From contig DALTWQ010000083.1 in assembly GCA_029987025.1 (NCBI GenBank), forward strand, positions 1-5,015: a stretch of 5,015 bases of DNA. The letters are read 5' to 3'. Each line of letters starts with the position of its first letter. Within the stretch, counting starts at the first letter, position 1. Below are positions 1 to 4,882 of the stretch, one piece after another. The translations under genes and the position numbers were made by a program. This DNA comes from Methanocorpusculum sp. (lineage in GTDB: Archaea; Halobacteriota; Methanomicrobia; Methanomicrobiales; Methanocorpusculaceae). A model generated the notes under the pieces. The model made no database searches and had not been told where the DNA came from. It worked only from the letters and a program-made list of their open reading frames with translations.

Positions 1-57
1 CAAATACCTTATCTTCTCATCACGCTAATGTATATCTGTAAAATATGCGAGGAGTAG
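1..57 (+). CDS. possible 3' end of an upstream gene (partial)
   Basis: The frame starting at base 1 is open for 18 codons and ends at TAG 55-57, eight bases before the Trm112 start. The deduced tail is hydrophobic and ends in ICKICEE. The Shine-Dalgarno-like GAGGAG of the next gene would lie in its last codons, which is usual for translationally coupled genes. The other two plus frames also stop here (at 26-28 and 39-41), so the stretch may equally be untranslated. No family can be recognised from so short a tail. Confidence 0.2.
   Translation, partial: QIPYLLITLMYICKICEE
49..54 (+). promoter_or_regulatory. Shine-Dalgarno site of the Trm112-like gene
   Basis: GAGGAG lies 10 nt upstream of the ATG at 65 and matches the archaeal anti-SD sequence. 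It supports this start and sets the gene apart from the apparently leaderless genes at 1835 and 2942. Confidence 0.6.
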
Positions 58-64
58 ATTTCAT

Positions 65-244
65 ATGAACCGCTGGGTGCTGGATATACTCTGCTGTCCT
101 GTCTGTAAAGGTAGTTTTATACTATCAGAAACAAAGGATAATGGTACAGAGATATCCGAAGGAAAACTTACCTGCAGCGTATGCGGAAAATGCTATCCGA
201 TTGAAAATGGAATTGCAAATCTCCTCCCGGAAAATCTGAGGTAA
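65..244 (+). CDS. Trm112-like zinc-binding methyltransferase activator
   Basis: This is a 59-residue protein read directly from the sequence. It begins MNRWVLDILCCPVCKG and ends YPIENGIANLLPENLR. It has the layout of the Trm112 family (formerly DUF343): a first zinc knuckle Cys11-Pro-Val-Cys14, a second Cys37-x2-Cys40, then the YPI-x2-GI-x-NLLP signature at residues 44-55. In known members, Trm112 is a small zinc protein that binds and stabilises class I SAM-dependent methyltransferases acting on tRNA, rRNA or release factors. Which partner it serves here cannot be read from the window. Two additional cysteines (10 and 43) flank the knuckles. The length is normal for an archaeal member. The start is supported by GAGGAG upstream. 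The next ATG follows its stop by 3 nt, so the gene is almost certainly cotranscribed with the membrane protein and cbiB. Confidence 0.85.
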   Translation: MNRWVLDILCCPVCKGSFILSETKDNGTEISEGKLTCSVCGKCYPIENGIANLLPENLR

Positions 245-247
245 TCT

Positions 248-802
248 ATGGCACTGATAGAAATACAGATGAATCGGCTTGGTATCAATTCGATCGAACT
301 GAATTCGCGGGAAACTGAAGTCAGCGCAGGAACTGCGCTCCACATCAAAATCACTAACTATGGTGCACCAACCCATGTGACCTTAAAGACTGACGGTTCT
401 TCATATACGATGTTTACTTATGAAAACATCTATCTGGAAGCTGAATCAGAGGTAATTGTTCCGATTCGCTCGGATGCGGAAACCGGTTCATTTTCGATGC
501 ATATTATATCCGGATATGGTCTGCGTGATGAAGAGATTGTCATCAAAGTCATAAAGCCGGAACCTCTGCCGGTCCGTGATACTCCGTTAGATGCAGAAAT
601 TCCGTCCTGGAACGAGACTGAAACAAAGGTCAACCCTAAGACGGCCAGAATCCTTGTCTGTGCAATCCTGCCGGTAATTGCCTTAATTCTGATATTCCTC
701 TGGGTTTTCCTCTTCCCGTGGCTGTCTCCGATAATGATTGTCTCAGTTGTATATGTAATCATGCTCGCCGGAATCGCTTTTGTATGGCTTTCGGCGCGCT
801 GA
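248..802 (+). CDS. Conserved archaeal protein, beta-rich domain plus two C-terminal membrane segments
   Basis: This 184-residue protein has no function I can name. Residues 1-105 alternate polar and hydrophobic positions as in an all-beta, Ig-like fold, with a motif around YGAPTHVTL (39-47) and ENIYLEAES (59-67). A proline- and acid-rich linker (about 103-130) follows, then two strong hydrophobic segments at about 135-159 and 161-181 separated by only a Ser-Pro turn, and the chain ends WLSAR. There is no signal peptide. Lys/Arg residues just before the first segment and at the C-terminus suggest, by the positive-inside rule, that the N-terminal domain faces the cytoplasm. From memory, similar proteins with an N-terminal beta domain and a short membrane anchor occur in haloarchaea and methanogens (possibly NCBIfam DUF7524; unverified). 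It starts 3 nt after the Trm112 stop and overlaps cbiB by 19 nt, so it sits inside the operon and may be coupled to cbiB translation. Confidence 0.8.
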   Translation: MALIEIQMNRLGINSIELNSRETEVSAGTALHIKITNYGAPTHVTLKTDGSSYTMFTYENIYLEAESEVIVPIRSDAETGSFSMHIISGYGLRDEEIVIKVIKPEPLPVRDTPLDAEIPSWNETETKVNPKTARILVCAILPVIALILIFLWVFLFPWLSPIMIVSVVYVIMLAGIAFVWLSAR

Positions 803-1725
803 TTCTTTTTTTTGGTCTTCTTCTTGACAGGGTAATAGGAGATCCGGTCAGCAGATTTCACCCTGTTGTTCTTCTTGGAAACCTGATTGGTCTCTGGGGT
901 AGGACAAATACATATCCTAAGTCCGCAGAACGGTTTGTCGGCATTCTCGGTTGGCTGATTACTGTTGTAATATGTCTGACTCCCTGTATTCTCATAGGAA
1001 TATTTGCGCCGGCATGGGTATTTGCAGTGTTTTCTATTCTTGCACTTTGTTTTTCAATCGGATGGCGTTCGCTTGAAGAACATGTCAGAAATGTTGAAAC
1101 TGCTCTCTCAAAAGGAGAGGATGCCGGACGTGTAGCAGTTTCAAAGATGGTGAGCCGCAACACTGCAAAACTTACTTTCGAGCAGATACGCTCCGGAGCA
1201 TATGAATCTGCTGCAGAAAATCTCGTTGACAGCATTGTTGCCCCGATTTTCTGGTTTGTTGTTTTTGAACTGCTCTTCGGGATGGGTATCTGCGGTGCAG
1301 TTCTCTTCCGCGCTGCAAATACTATGGATGCTATGCTCGGGTATCAGGATGAACGGATTCATATCGGCTGGTTTTCTGCACGGATGGATGATATTCTTGC
1401 CTTCATTCCGGCGCGGATTACCGGAATTCTTCTTCTGATAATCTATGCCTTGTCTGGAAAAGGAAAGAATGCATGGGATGTTTTTGTTCGTGACAGAAAG
1501 AAACGTCCCGGATTTAATGGCGGTATTCCGATGAGCCTTATTGCCGGCGGCTGCGGAATTCAGTTCGATAAGCCGGGCGTCTATACAATTGGAAATCCGG
1601 TTCGGACACTTGAAGCAGGGGGAAAGGCAGTAATCCGGTCTCTTCGTGCAGTTTCTGTCTTTGCAGCGGTTATCGGAATTATTCTGATGCTTATATTCAG
1701 AGTTTCTGTCTTTCCGGTCTTGTGA
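784..1725 (+). CDS. cbiB: Adenosylcobinamide-phosphate synthase CbiB/CobD (cobamide biosynthesis)
   Basis: The product is a 313-residue polytopic membrane protein that joins the aminopropanol (phosphate) arm to adenosylcobyric acid, giving adenosylcobinamide (phosphate) in B12 synthesis. Family signatures appear in order: D15-x3-GDP (19-21) and HPV (26-28) near the N-terminus, a soluble segment ending SRNT, YESAAENLVD (140-149), RAANTMDAMLGY (176-187), WFSARMDD (196-203) followed by FIPARITG, and P242-G-F-NGG-IP. Hydrophobic segments lie at about 3-14, 54-74, 75-93, 150-175, 205-222 and 289-311. Length is typical. The frame is open upstream to a GTG at 718, but ATG 784 is preferred because the family begins with a short hydrophobic stretch before D-x3-GDP; the longer form would add 22 residues overlapping the preceding gene. 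Even so, it overlaps the upstream gene by 19 nt and lacks a clear SD, so translational coupling is likely. Cobamide supply matters to methanogens for the Mtr methyltransferase complex. Confidence 0.93.
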   Translation: MAFGALILFFGLLLDRVIGDPVSRFHPVVLLGNLIGLWGRTNTYPKSAERFVGILGWLITVVICLTPCILIGIFAPAWVFAVFSILALCFSIGWRSLEEHVRNVETALSKGEDAGRVAVSKMVSRNTAKLTFEQIRSGAYESAAENLVDSIVAPIFWFVVFELLFGMGICGAVLFRAANTMDAMLGYQDERIHIGWFSARMDDILAFIPARITGILLLIIYALSGKGKNAWDVFVRDRKKRPGFNGGIPMSLIAGGCGIQFDKPGVYTIGNPVRTLEAGGKAVIRSLRAVSVFAAVIGIILMLIFRVSVFPVL

Positions 1726-1800
1726 TTCATCCGTTTATCTCAGGTATGGTTTAATTTATACATTGGTATATTCTCATGCATAGTGAGTTGTGTTTTTATT

Positions 1801-1807
1801 GTTATAC
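1801..1807 (+). promoter_or_regulatory. Putative TATA element for the HTH regulator gene
   Basis: GTTATAC is centred about 30 nt before the ATG at 1835. An archaeal TATA box lies about 26 nt before the transcription start, so the start would fall within a few bases of the ATG. No convincing Shine-Dalgarno sequence lies in between (GTGAT at 1828-1832 is only 2 nt from the ATG). A leaderless mRNA is the simplest reading. Another AT-rich stretch near 1750-1763 is an alternative. Confidence 0.35.
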
Positions 1808-1834
1808 GTCCATTATCTGATAACAGTGTGATAT

Positions 1835-2320
1835 ATGTTTGAAAAACGTATCTTTGAAACTGATTTTAAAACCGCTCTGAAAGAAGAGATGGAACTGAAG
1901 AGGATGACTGTACGTCATTTATCTGAACTTACCGATATCCCAGCAGTTACGCTGTATAAGATTCTTACCGGAGAACGTGACCCGCGCCTTACAACGGTAA
2001 AGCGGATTGTTCAAGTACTTTCTCCGAACTATGGCAAATTCATTGCAGTTATTGCGGTAAAATTCCTGCTTGATGATGTTGAAGGAACCCGTATCTCCTG
2101 CGGGGGAAAAGAGTATCGTATTCGCGGGTATGCTGCCGGTTCCTATGAGGAAGGTCTGGTTGCAGCTGTGCGTGCAAGAAATGACGGTGCAGCAGGTATT
2201 ATCTGTGCACCGATTTTGGCTTCTCTGGTTGAAAAACTGGTTGATATTCCTGTATCAATTATGAAACCGGAAACTCTCGCCATTAATTCTGCAGCAGAAT
2301 CACTTGCAAAACGATTATAG
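1835..2320 (+). CDS. XRE-type HTH transcriptional regulator with a sensor-like C-terminal domain
   Basis: This 161-residue protein carries an N-terminal helix-turn-helix at about 13-62. MTVRHLSELTDI and PAVTLYKILTGERDPRL fit helices 2 and 3 of Cro/CI-family domains, including the typical S-G-x-R/x-P-R-like turn seen here as GERDPR (46-51), so DNA binding is likely. Residues 67-161 form an alpha/beta domain: a strand (FIAVIAV), a strand pair around ISCGGKEYRIRGY, a helix rich in Ala/Val, then AAGIICAP (119-126), LASLVEKLVDIPV (128-140) and a final helix. The segment resembles the half of PrpR_N-type sensor domains that runs from a variable 'ISRGGTA' loop into '-IPVV-'; this is pattern recognition only. 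The ligand and targets are unknown. The gene stands alone behind cbiB (109-nt gap) with its own TATA-like element, so it need not regulate its neighbours. Confidence 0.8.
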   Translation: MFEKRIFETDFKTALKEEMELKRMTVRHLSELTDIPAVTLYKILTGERDPRLTTVKRIVQVLSPNYGKFIAVIAVKFLLDDVEGTRISCGGKEYRIRGYAAGSYEEGLVAAVRARNDGAAGIICAPILASLVEKLVDIPVSIMKPETLAINSAAESLAKRL

Positions 2321-2526
2321 CTGCTTTGTTACATTTATTCTTTTTACCCCATACAATCTAACATGCAGTTATGGACGTTACTTGTTTATCTGCTGTTCGA
2401 ACTGTCGTCACATCATATGTATCTTAGAAAAGCAGGCCGCGCTGATTTATTTCCGGAGAAAACCGCCCATGTCCATGAAAGATATCTTGCGCGATTGATA
2501 AGCGGGTGAAAAAATTTATTTTTAAT
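2321..2526. terminator. Convergent intergenic region with bidirectional U-tract terminator signals
   Basis: This 206-nt gap separates the HTH gene (plus) from the zinc-ribbon gene (minus), which converge on it. Near its right end, A6 at 2509-2514 gives a U6 tract for minus-strand transcription just after the zinc-ribbon stop, and the T-rich 2515-2528 gives a U-rich tract for plus-strand transcription. Archaeal termination often needs only such tracts. A weak CCGC/GCGG pairing (2463-2466 with 2502-2505) has a 35-nt loop and is not persuasive. The rest shows no recognisable gene. A 64-codon open frame at 2304-2498 has no family-like features and begins inside the HTH gene. Confidence 0.4.
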
Positions 2527-2679
2527 TTACCAGAGTTTGCCGCAGTTCGGACAGAGAATGGCCGGTCTTCTTCCGCATCTCGGGCATATCAGCTGTCCGT
2601 GGGAGTTCTGGGTTAATTCAGCGCCGCATTCACGGCAGTATATTTCTTTGGTATATCCGCAGCTATGTCTGACAGGCAT
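2527..2679 (-). CDS. Small multi-cysteine zinc-ribbon protein
   Basis: This 50-residue protein on the minus strand begins MPVRHSCGYTKEIYCRECG and ends CPNCGKLW. It has Cys7 and three CxxC pairs: 15/18, 32/35 and 43/46. The last two pairs are in CPRCG and CPNCG knuckles, as in rubredoxin-like or treble zinc ribbons of archaeal small proteins. The seven cysteines plus His5 could hold two zinc ions. Small archaeal zinc-ribbon proteins of this kind have been linked to RNA or ribosome binding (COG2888/HVO_2753-like), but the CxxC spacing is not the same, so I leave the function open. The open frame extends upstream into the tRNA gene; the ATG at 2677-2679 is chosen because it removes the tRNA overlap and precedes the cysteine-rich core. 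An AAGGA lies about 13 nt upstream, somewhat far for an SD. It lies 53 nt downstream of tRNA-Leu on the same strand. Confidence 0.7.
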   Translation of the reverse strand: MPVRHSCGYTKEIYCRECGAELTQNSHGQLICPRCGRRPAILCPNCGKLW

Positions 2680-2732
2680 AATACTATTTTTATCCTTCTG
2701 AATAATAGTCTTTTGTATGGAAAAGAGCAGTA

Positions 2733-2815
2733 TGCGAGGGATGGGATTTGAACCCATGAACTCCTAGAGACTGCGCCCTAAACGCAGCGCCGTTGGCCGA
2801 CTTGGCAACCCTCGC
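2733..2815 (-). tRNA. tRNA-Leu (anticodon UAG)
   Basis: On the minus strand the gene folds as a class II tRNA. The acceptor stem is GCGAGGG (2815-2809) pairing with CCCTCGC (2740-2734), with discriminator A at 2733. A D-arm follows from GCCAAG through GGC. The anticodon stem CTGCG/CGCAG encloses the loop TTTAGGG, giving anticodon UAG with G37 (reads CUN leucine codons). The long variable arm contains a CTC/GAG stem, which with discriminator A is the leucine identity pattern. The T-arm is ATGGG/CCCAT around TTCAAAT. No intron is present and CCA is not encoded, as is common in archaea. Confidence 0.96.
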
Positions 2816-2833
2816 CAGTTGCAGAGATTTTTC

Positions 2834-2841
2834 TTATTATA
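2834..2841 (-). promoter_or_regulatory. Putative TATA element of tRNA-Leu
   Basis: On the minus strand this reads TATAATAA, centred about 22 nt upstream of the mature tRNA 5' end. That suits a transcription start at or just before the tRNA. It would also drive the zinc-ribbon gene if the two are cotranscribed. Confidence 0.4.
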
Positions 2842-2908
2842 CTATGTGTGTGATGTCTAAATACTCTTTTGTATATGTCCGTGAGAATTTACTGGATTCA
2901 TCCAATTA

Positions 2909-2917
2909 CTTATAATC
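2909..2917 (+). promoter_or_regulatory. Putative TATA element of the FBPase operon
   Basis: CTTATAATC is centred about 29 nt before the ATG at 2942, preceded by CCAATTA as a possible BRE. No purine-rich SD lies between it and the start codon. The predicted transcription start falls within about 0-5 nt of the ATG, so a leaderless transcript is likely. The element sits in the 126-nt divergent region shared with the tRNA-Leu promoter. Confidence 0.5.
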
Positions 2918-2941
2918 ACATAACACATACATAATATCTAT

Positions 2942-3826
2942 ATGACTACCCTTCAGGAATATCTCAAAGAATGCGGTGCTGCTGATAATCTCGCGGCCCT
3001 TATTCTTCTTATTGCAGAACAGGCAGTGCCTATCCGCGATGCATTCATCAGCAATCAGAATTATGCTGATTCCAAAAACTCTTCCGGTGAAACCCAGGCG
3101 GAGATGGATACCTGGTCAGATATACACATCACCAATACTCTTGCTGCAAGCGGTCTTGTCCGTGAGGTCGCTTCTGAAGAGCGTGATGAGATTGTTCATC
3201 TTGTAGAATCAGCCCCATATTCAGTAGTGATGGATCCTCTCGATGGTTCATCCTTAATCAAAGTAAACCTCTGTGTGGGAACTATTGTTGGAATCTATGA
3301 GGGCAGTTCTCTTCAGGCAGGGAAAAATCTGAAGGCTGCATTCTATATGCTCTATGGGCCTATGACTACAGTTACAGTTTCTGTTGGAAAAGGCGTTGCG
3401 ATTTTCGCATTAGATAAGGATGGTGTCTATAAGATGCTGAAAAATAATGTCAGAATCCCGGAAGGAAATCTCTACGGCAGCGGCGGAATCCGGACCGAGT
3501 GGCTTGAGAAACATGCAAAGTTCATCAGCCGCATTGAAAATGAAGGTGCAAAAAATCGTTATTCCGGTTCGTTTGTAGCTGATTTCCATCAGATTTTAAC
3601 CTACGGCGGCGTTTATGTATATCCTCCGTCTGAAAAACAGCCGAACGGAAAACTGCGTCTGGTCTTCGAAGCAAATCCAATCGGATTCCTTGCAGCGCAG
3701 GCCGGAGGCGCCATATCCAATGGTGTTTCATCCACGCTTGAAATCGTTCCTGAAGAAGTTCATCAGAGAACACCGATTTACGTTGGAAGCCGTGGTATGA
3801 TCGCCAAAATCGAGTCAATAGAATAA
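2942..3826 (+). CDS. fbp: Class I fructose-1,6-bisphosphatase
   Basis: This 294-residue cytoplasmic enzyme hydrolyses fructose-1,6-bisphosphate to fructose-6-phosphate in gluconeogenesis. It matches the bacterial/eukaryal class I family throughout. SGETQAEMDTWSD (48-60) corresponds to the N-terminal G-E-x-Q-x3-D stretch. SEE (78-80) is the first acidic metal-binding site, and DPLDGSS (98-104), followed by VGTIVGIY, is the hallmark metal/phosphate loop. RYSGSFVADFHQIL (206-219) and GGVYVYP bind substrate. FEANP (242-246, with Glu243 as the expected metal ligand), AAQAGG and PEEVHQRTPIYVGS close the protein. All expected catalytic acids are present, so it should be active. It is somewhat shorter than E. 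coli Fbp (about 330 residues), with a reduced N-terminal region where AMP regulation occurs in other members. ATG 2942 fits the TATA spacing. The next gene follows after 19 nt. Confidence 0.94.
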   Translation: MTTLQEYLKECGAADNLAALILLIAEQAVPIRDAFISNQNYADSKNSSGETQAEMDTWSDIHITNTLAASGLVREVASEERDEIVHLVESAPYSVVMDPLDGSSLIKVNLCVGTIVGIYEGSSLQAGKNLKAAFYMLYGPMTTVTVSVGKGVAIFALDKDGVYKMLKNNVRIPEGNLYGSGGIRTEWLEKHAKFISRIENEGAKNRYSGSFVADFHQILTYGGVYVYPPSEKQPNGKLRLVFEANPIGFLAAQAGGAISNGVSSTLEIVPEEVHQRTPIYVGSRGMIAKIESIE

Positions 3827-3845
3827 ATCAGCAGAATTAATTCTC

Positions 3846-4505
3846 ATGACAACTCTTGCAGTCTATACCAAACCAGTCGGCGGAATTGCCGGGCGTGTCC
3901 GTGTGTATCCGGATATTCTGGCATCAGTAGATAAAGCACTGAGAAAAGCAAAAGGCAGTACTCTCTCTGACTTTGTGGTAACGCATATTGCTGATCGTGT
4001 AGTTATTCTCCTTGTCTATGCAGATGACAAGGAACAGGAAGCAGCCGATGTTTTATGGGGTGCATTTGTTGATGCAGAGTCAGCGGTTAAGGTCCGCGGT
4101 CTTTTCAGATGTTCTGCAAAACCGTCATTCTGTCAGATGAAGGTAGAAGATGATGAATCTGTTCCGTTTGTTCTCTGTCTTGCTGCATCAGATGATTTGC
4201 AGTTCTGGAAGTTCCTTAATGTTCCGGAGTCCCAGGCGGTTTCTGCGGCATCTGTTCTTCTGTGCAGAACCGAAGGACTCTTCTGCACAACTCCTGAGTT
4301 CCTGGAACTCTTTGCCGCAAAAGAGACGAATGAAAAGGGAATATGTCCTGTAAGTCTCTGTGACACAGCTCTGGTCAGAGCGAAAGTAACTCCGGTTGCA
4401 GCTCTTGGATTCACCCTCGGAAACAGTATCCTGACCGGTCCTCTTGATTTGTTTGACAATCCTGCATTCGATGCAGCACGAAGAAGGGCATCTGAAATAT
4501 ACTGA
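3846..4505 (+). CDS. Shortened relative of archaeal FBP aldolase/phosphatase (type V), probable pseudoenzyme
   Basis: This 219-residue protein aligns by eye, from memory of the family, with archaeal FBP aldolase/phosphatases (COG1980; usually about 365-400 residues). The N-terminal VGGIAGRVRVYPD (11-23) matches 'IGSLAGHHVVHPD'. THIADR (46-51) matches 'THVGDD'. KVEDDESVPFVLCLAAS (99-115) matches 'EIEERASEPIAIFMADK'. CPVSLCDT (167-174) matches 'MPVSQRDA', and ALGFTLGNSILTGPLDLFDNPAFDAARRRA (186-215) is nearly the family C-terminal block. Key residues differ: the Asp of 'KADIG' is Pro10, the His of 'AGHH' is Arg17, the second Asp of 'GDD' is Arg51, and the Asp of 'FMAD' is Ala114. The segment holding the Schiff-base lysine, and the last 40-50 residues, are missing. 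The 219-codon frame is intact, so it is probably still translated. No SD is visible; it lies 19 nt behind fbp and likely shares its transcript. It could be a partner or regulator of FBPase, or a decaying gene. Confidence 0.75.
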   Translation: MTTLAVYTKPVGGIAGRVRVYPDILASVDKALRKAKGSTLSDFVVTHIADRVVILLVYADDKEQEAADVLWGAFVDAESAVKVRGLFRCSAKPSFCQMKVEDDESVPFVLCLAASDDLQFWKFLNVPESQAVSAASVLLCRTEGLFCTTPEFLELFAAKETNEKGICPVSLCDTALVRAKVTPVAALGFTLGNSILTGPLDLFDNPAFDAARRRASEIY

Positions 4506-4540
4506 TAATCTTTAGAAGAATTCTCTCATAACCCATATCA

Positions 4541-4557
4541 TCTTTCTTCTTTTTTTA
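4541..4557 (+). terminator. Poly-T terminator of the FBPase operon
   Basis: A pyrimidine-rich stretch ending in seven consecutive T residues (4550-4556) lies 36 nt after the stop codon at 4503-4505. Such U-tracts terminate archaeal RNA polymerase without needing a hairpin. Confidence 0.5.
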
Positions 4558-4622
4558 TCGCTGGTTTTTCCGAAAGTATTCTGCGCACTACAGTCTTTTT
4601 TACAGCATAAAACTCAGCGAAT

Positions 4623-4656
4623 ATTTCGGACCTCCGAAATTTATTTTTTTATTTTT
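4623..4656 (+). terminator. Hairpin plus U-tract terminator
   Basis: ATTTCGG (4623-4629) pairs perfectly with CCGAAAT (4634-4640) around the loop ACCT. It is followed at once by a T-rich tract containing T7 and T5 runs (to 4656). It resembles an intrinsic terminator for plus-strand transcription and may act as a second barrier protecting rpsL from read-through. Confidence 0.5.
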
Positions 4657-4766
4657 ACATCTTAGTCTCTGATTCTGTATTTAAATCTATTTGTTTGACT
4701 GGTTCAGATATCTAAAAAGATGCAAATTGTCTTAGATTGCCGAAAAGAAGGCTGTTTGGCACTGGA

Positions 4767-4774
4767 TTTATATG
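4767..4774 (+). promoter_or_regulatory. Putative TATA element of rpsL
   Basis: TTTATATG would place the transcription start near 4795-4800, leaving a leader of about 85 nt that begins with the hairpin at 4801. A second candidate, TTTAAAT near 4679-4686, would give a leader of about 175 nt. Confidence 0.4.
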
Positions 4775-4800
4775 CTCATCATGCACATGAATATAGGTAA

Positions 4801-4834
4801 GTGTCGAGGGAATGCTATCAAAAGCACCTGACAC
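4801..4834 (+). promoter_or_regulatory. Hairpin in the rpsL 5' leader
   Basis: GTGTC (4801-4805) pairs with GACAC (4830-4834), AGG (4807-4809) with CCT (4827-4829), and TGCT (4813-4816) with AGCA (4823-4826). There is a one-base bulge, a three-base bulge and a six-base loop ATCAAA. Twelve pairs in 34 nt, placed at the expected 5' end of the mRNA, suggest a structured leader. A role in ribosomal protein autoregulation or mRNA stability is inference. Confidence 0.45.
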
Positions 4835-4859
4835 ATACCAAATACCAACCAATAGGTAA
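4812..4859 (+). CDS. Possible 15-codon upstream ORF in the rpsL leader
   Basis: ATG 4812 opens a short frame, MLSKAPDTYQIPTNR, ending at TAA 4857-4859, 23 nt before the rpsL ATG. GAGGG (4806-4810) lies only one base upstream of the ATG, too close for normal initiation, and the start codon is partly within the hairpin stem. It may be chance; a leader-peptide role would be speculative. Confidence 0.15.
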   Translation: MLSKAPDTYQIPTNR

Positions 4860-4870
4860 TCGAATAACTC

Positions 4871-4874
4871 GAGG
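4871..4874 (+). promoter_or_regulatory. Shine-Dalgarno site of rpsL
   Basis: GAGG is placed 8 nt before the ATG at 4883, an ideal spacing, and confirms this start. The surrounding TCGAGG-R-AA context also occurs at 4804-4812 in the leader hairpin. Confidence 0.65.
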
Positions 4875-4882
4875 AAACTTAT

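Larger units (their letters stand above)
4506..4882 (+). other. 377-nt intergenic region between the FBPase operon and rpsL
   Basis: No protein-coding gene is supported here; a 66-codon minus-strand frame at 4712-4912 runs into rpsL and looks like chance. The left half (to about 4660) carries T-tracts and a palindrome of terminator type. The right half is AT-rich with two TATA-like sites (near 4679-4686 and 4767-4774), weak inverted repeats (ATCTAA 4710-4715 with TTAGAT 4732-4737), and the rpsL leader with its hairpin. Confidence 0.6.

Noticed and set aside
718..783. Extended GTG start for CbiB at 718 (22 more residues).
   Set aside because: It would overlap the preceding gene's second membrane segment by 85 nt, and the added residues do not resemble the family N-terminus. 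ATG 784 places D-x3-GDP at the usual distance.
430..1362. Several minus-strand frames (430-861, 858-1235, 1141-1362) opposite the membrane protein and cbiB.
   Set aside because: They are antisense shadows of genes with strong protein-level signatures on the plus strand.
2304..2498. 64-codon plus-strand frame between the HTH gene and the zinc-ribbon gene.
   Set aside because: It starts inside the HTH gene, has no SD, an erratic Cys/Ile-rich composition and no family-like motif.
2680..2757. Longer zinc-ribbon protein of 76 residues starting within the tRNA.
   Set aside because: The extra N-terminus is encoded by the tRNA T-arm and acceptor stem and the spacer, so the frame is open there by chance.
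4706..4790. Possible C/D-box sRNA on the minus strand (ATGATGA near 4778, CTGA near 4705).
   Set aside because: The boxes are about 70 nt apart, with no convincing D'/C' pair or terminal stem, and the C-box candidate lies beside the rpsL TATA element.
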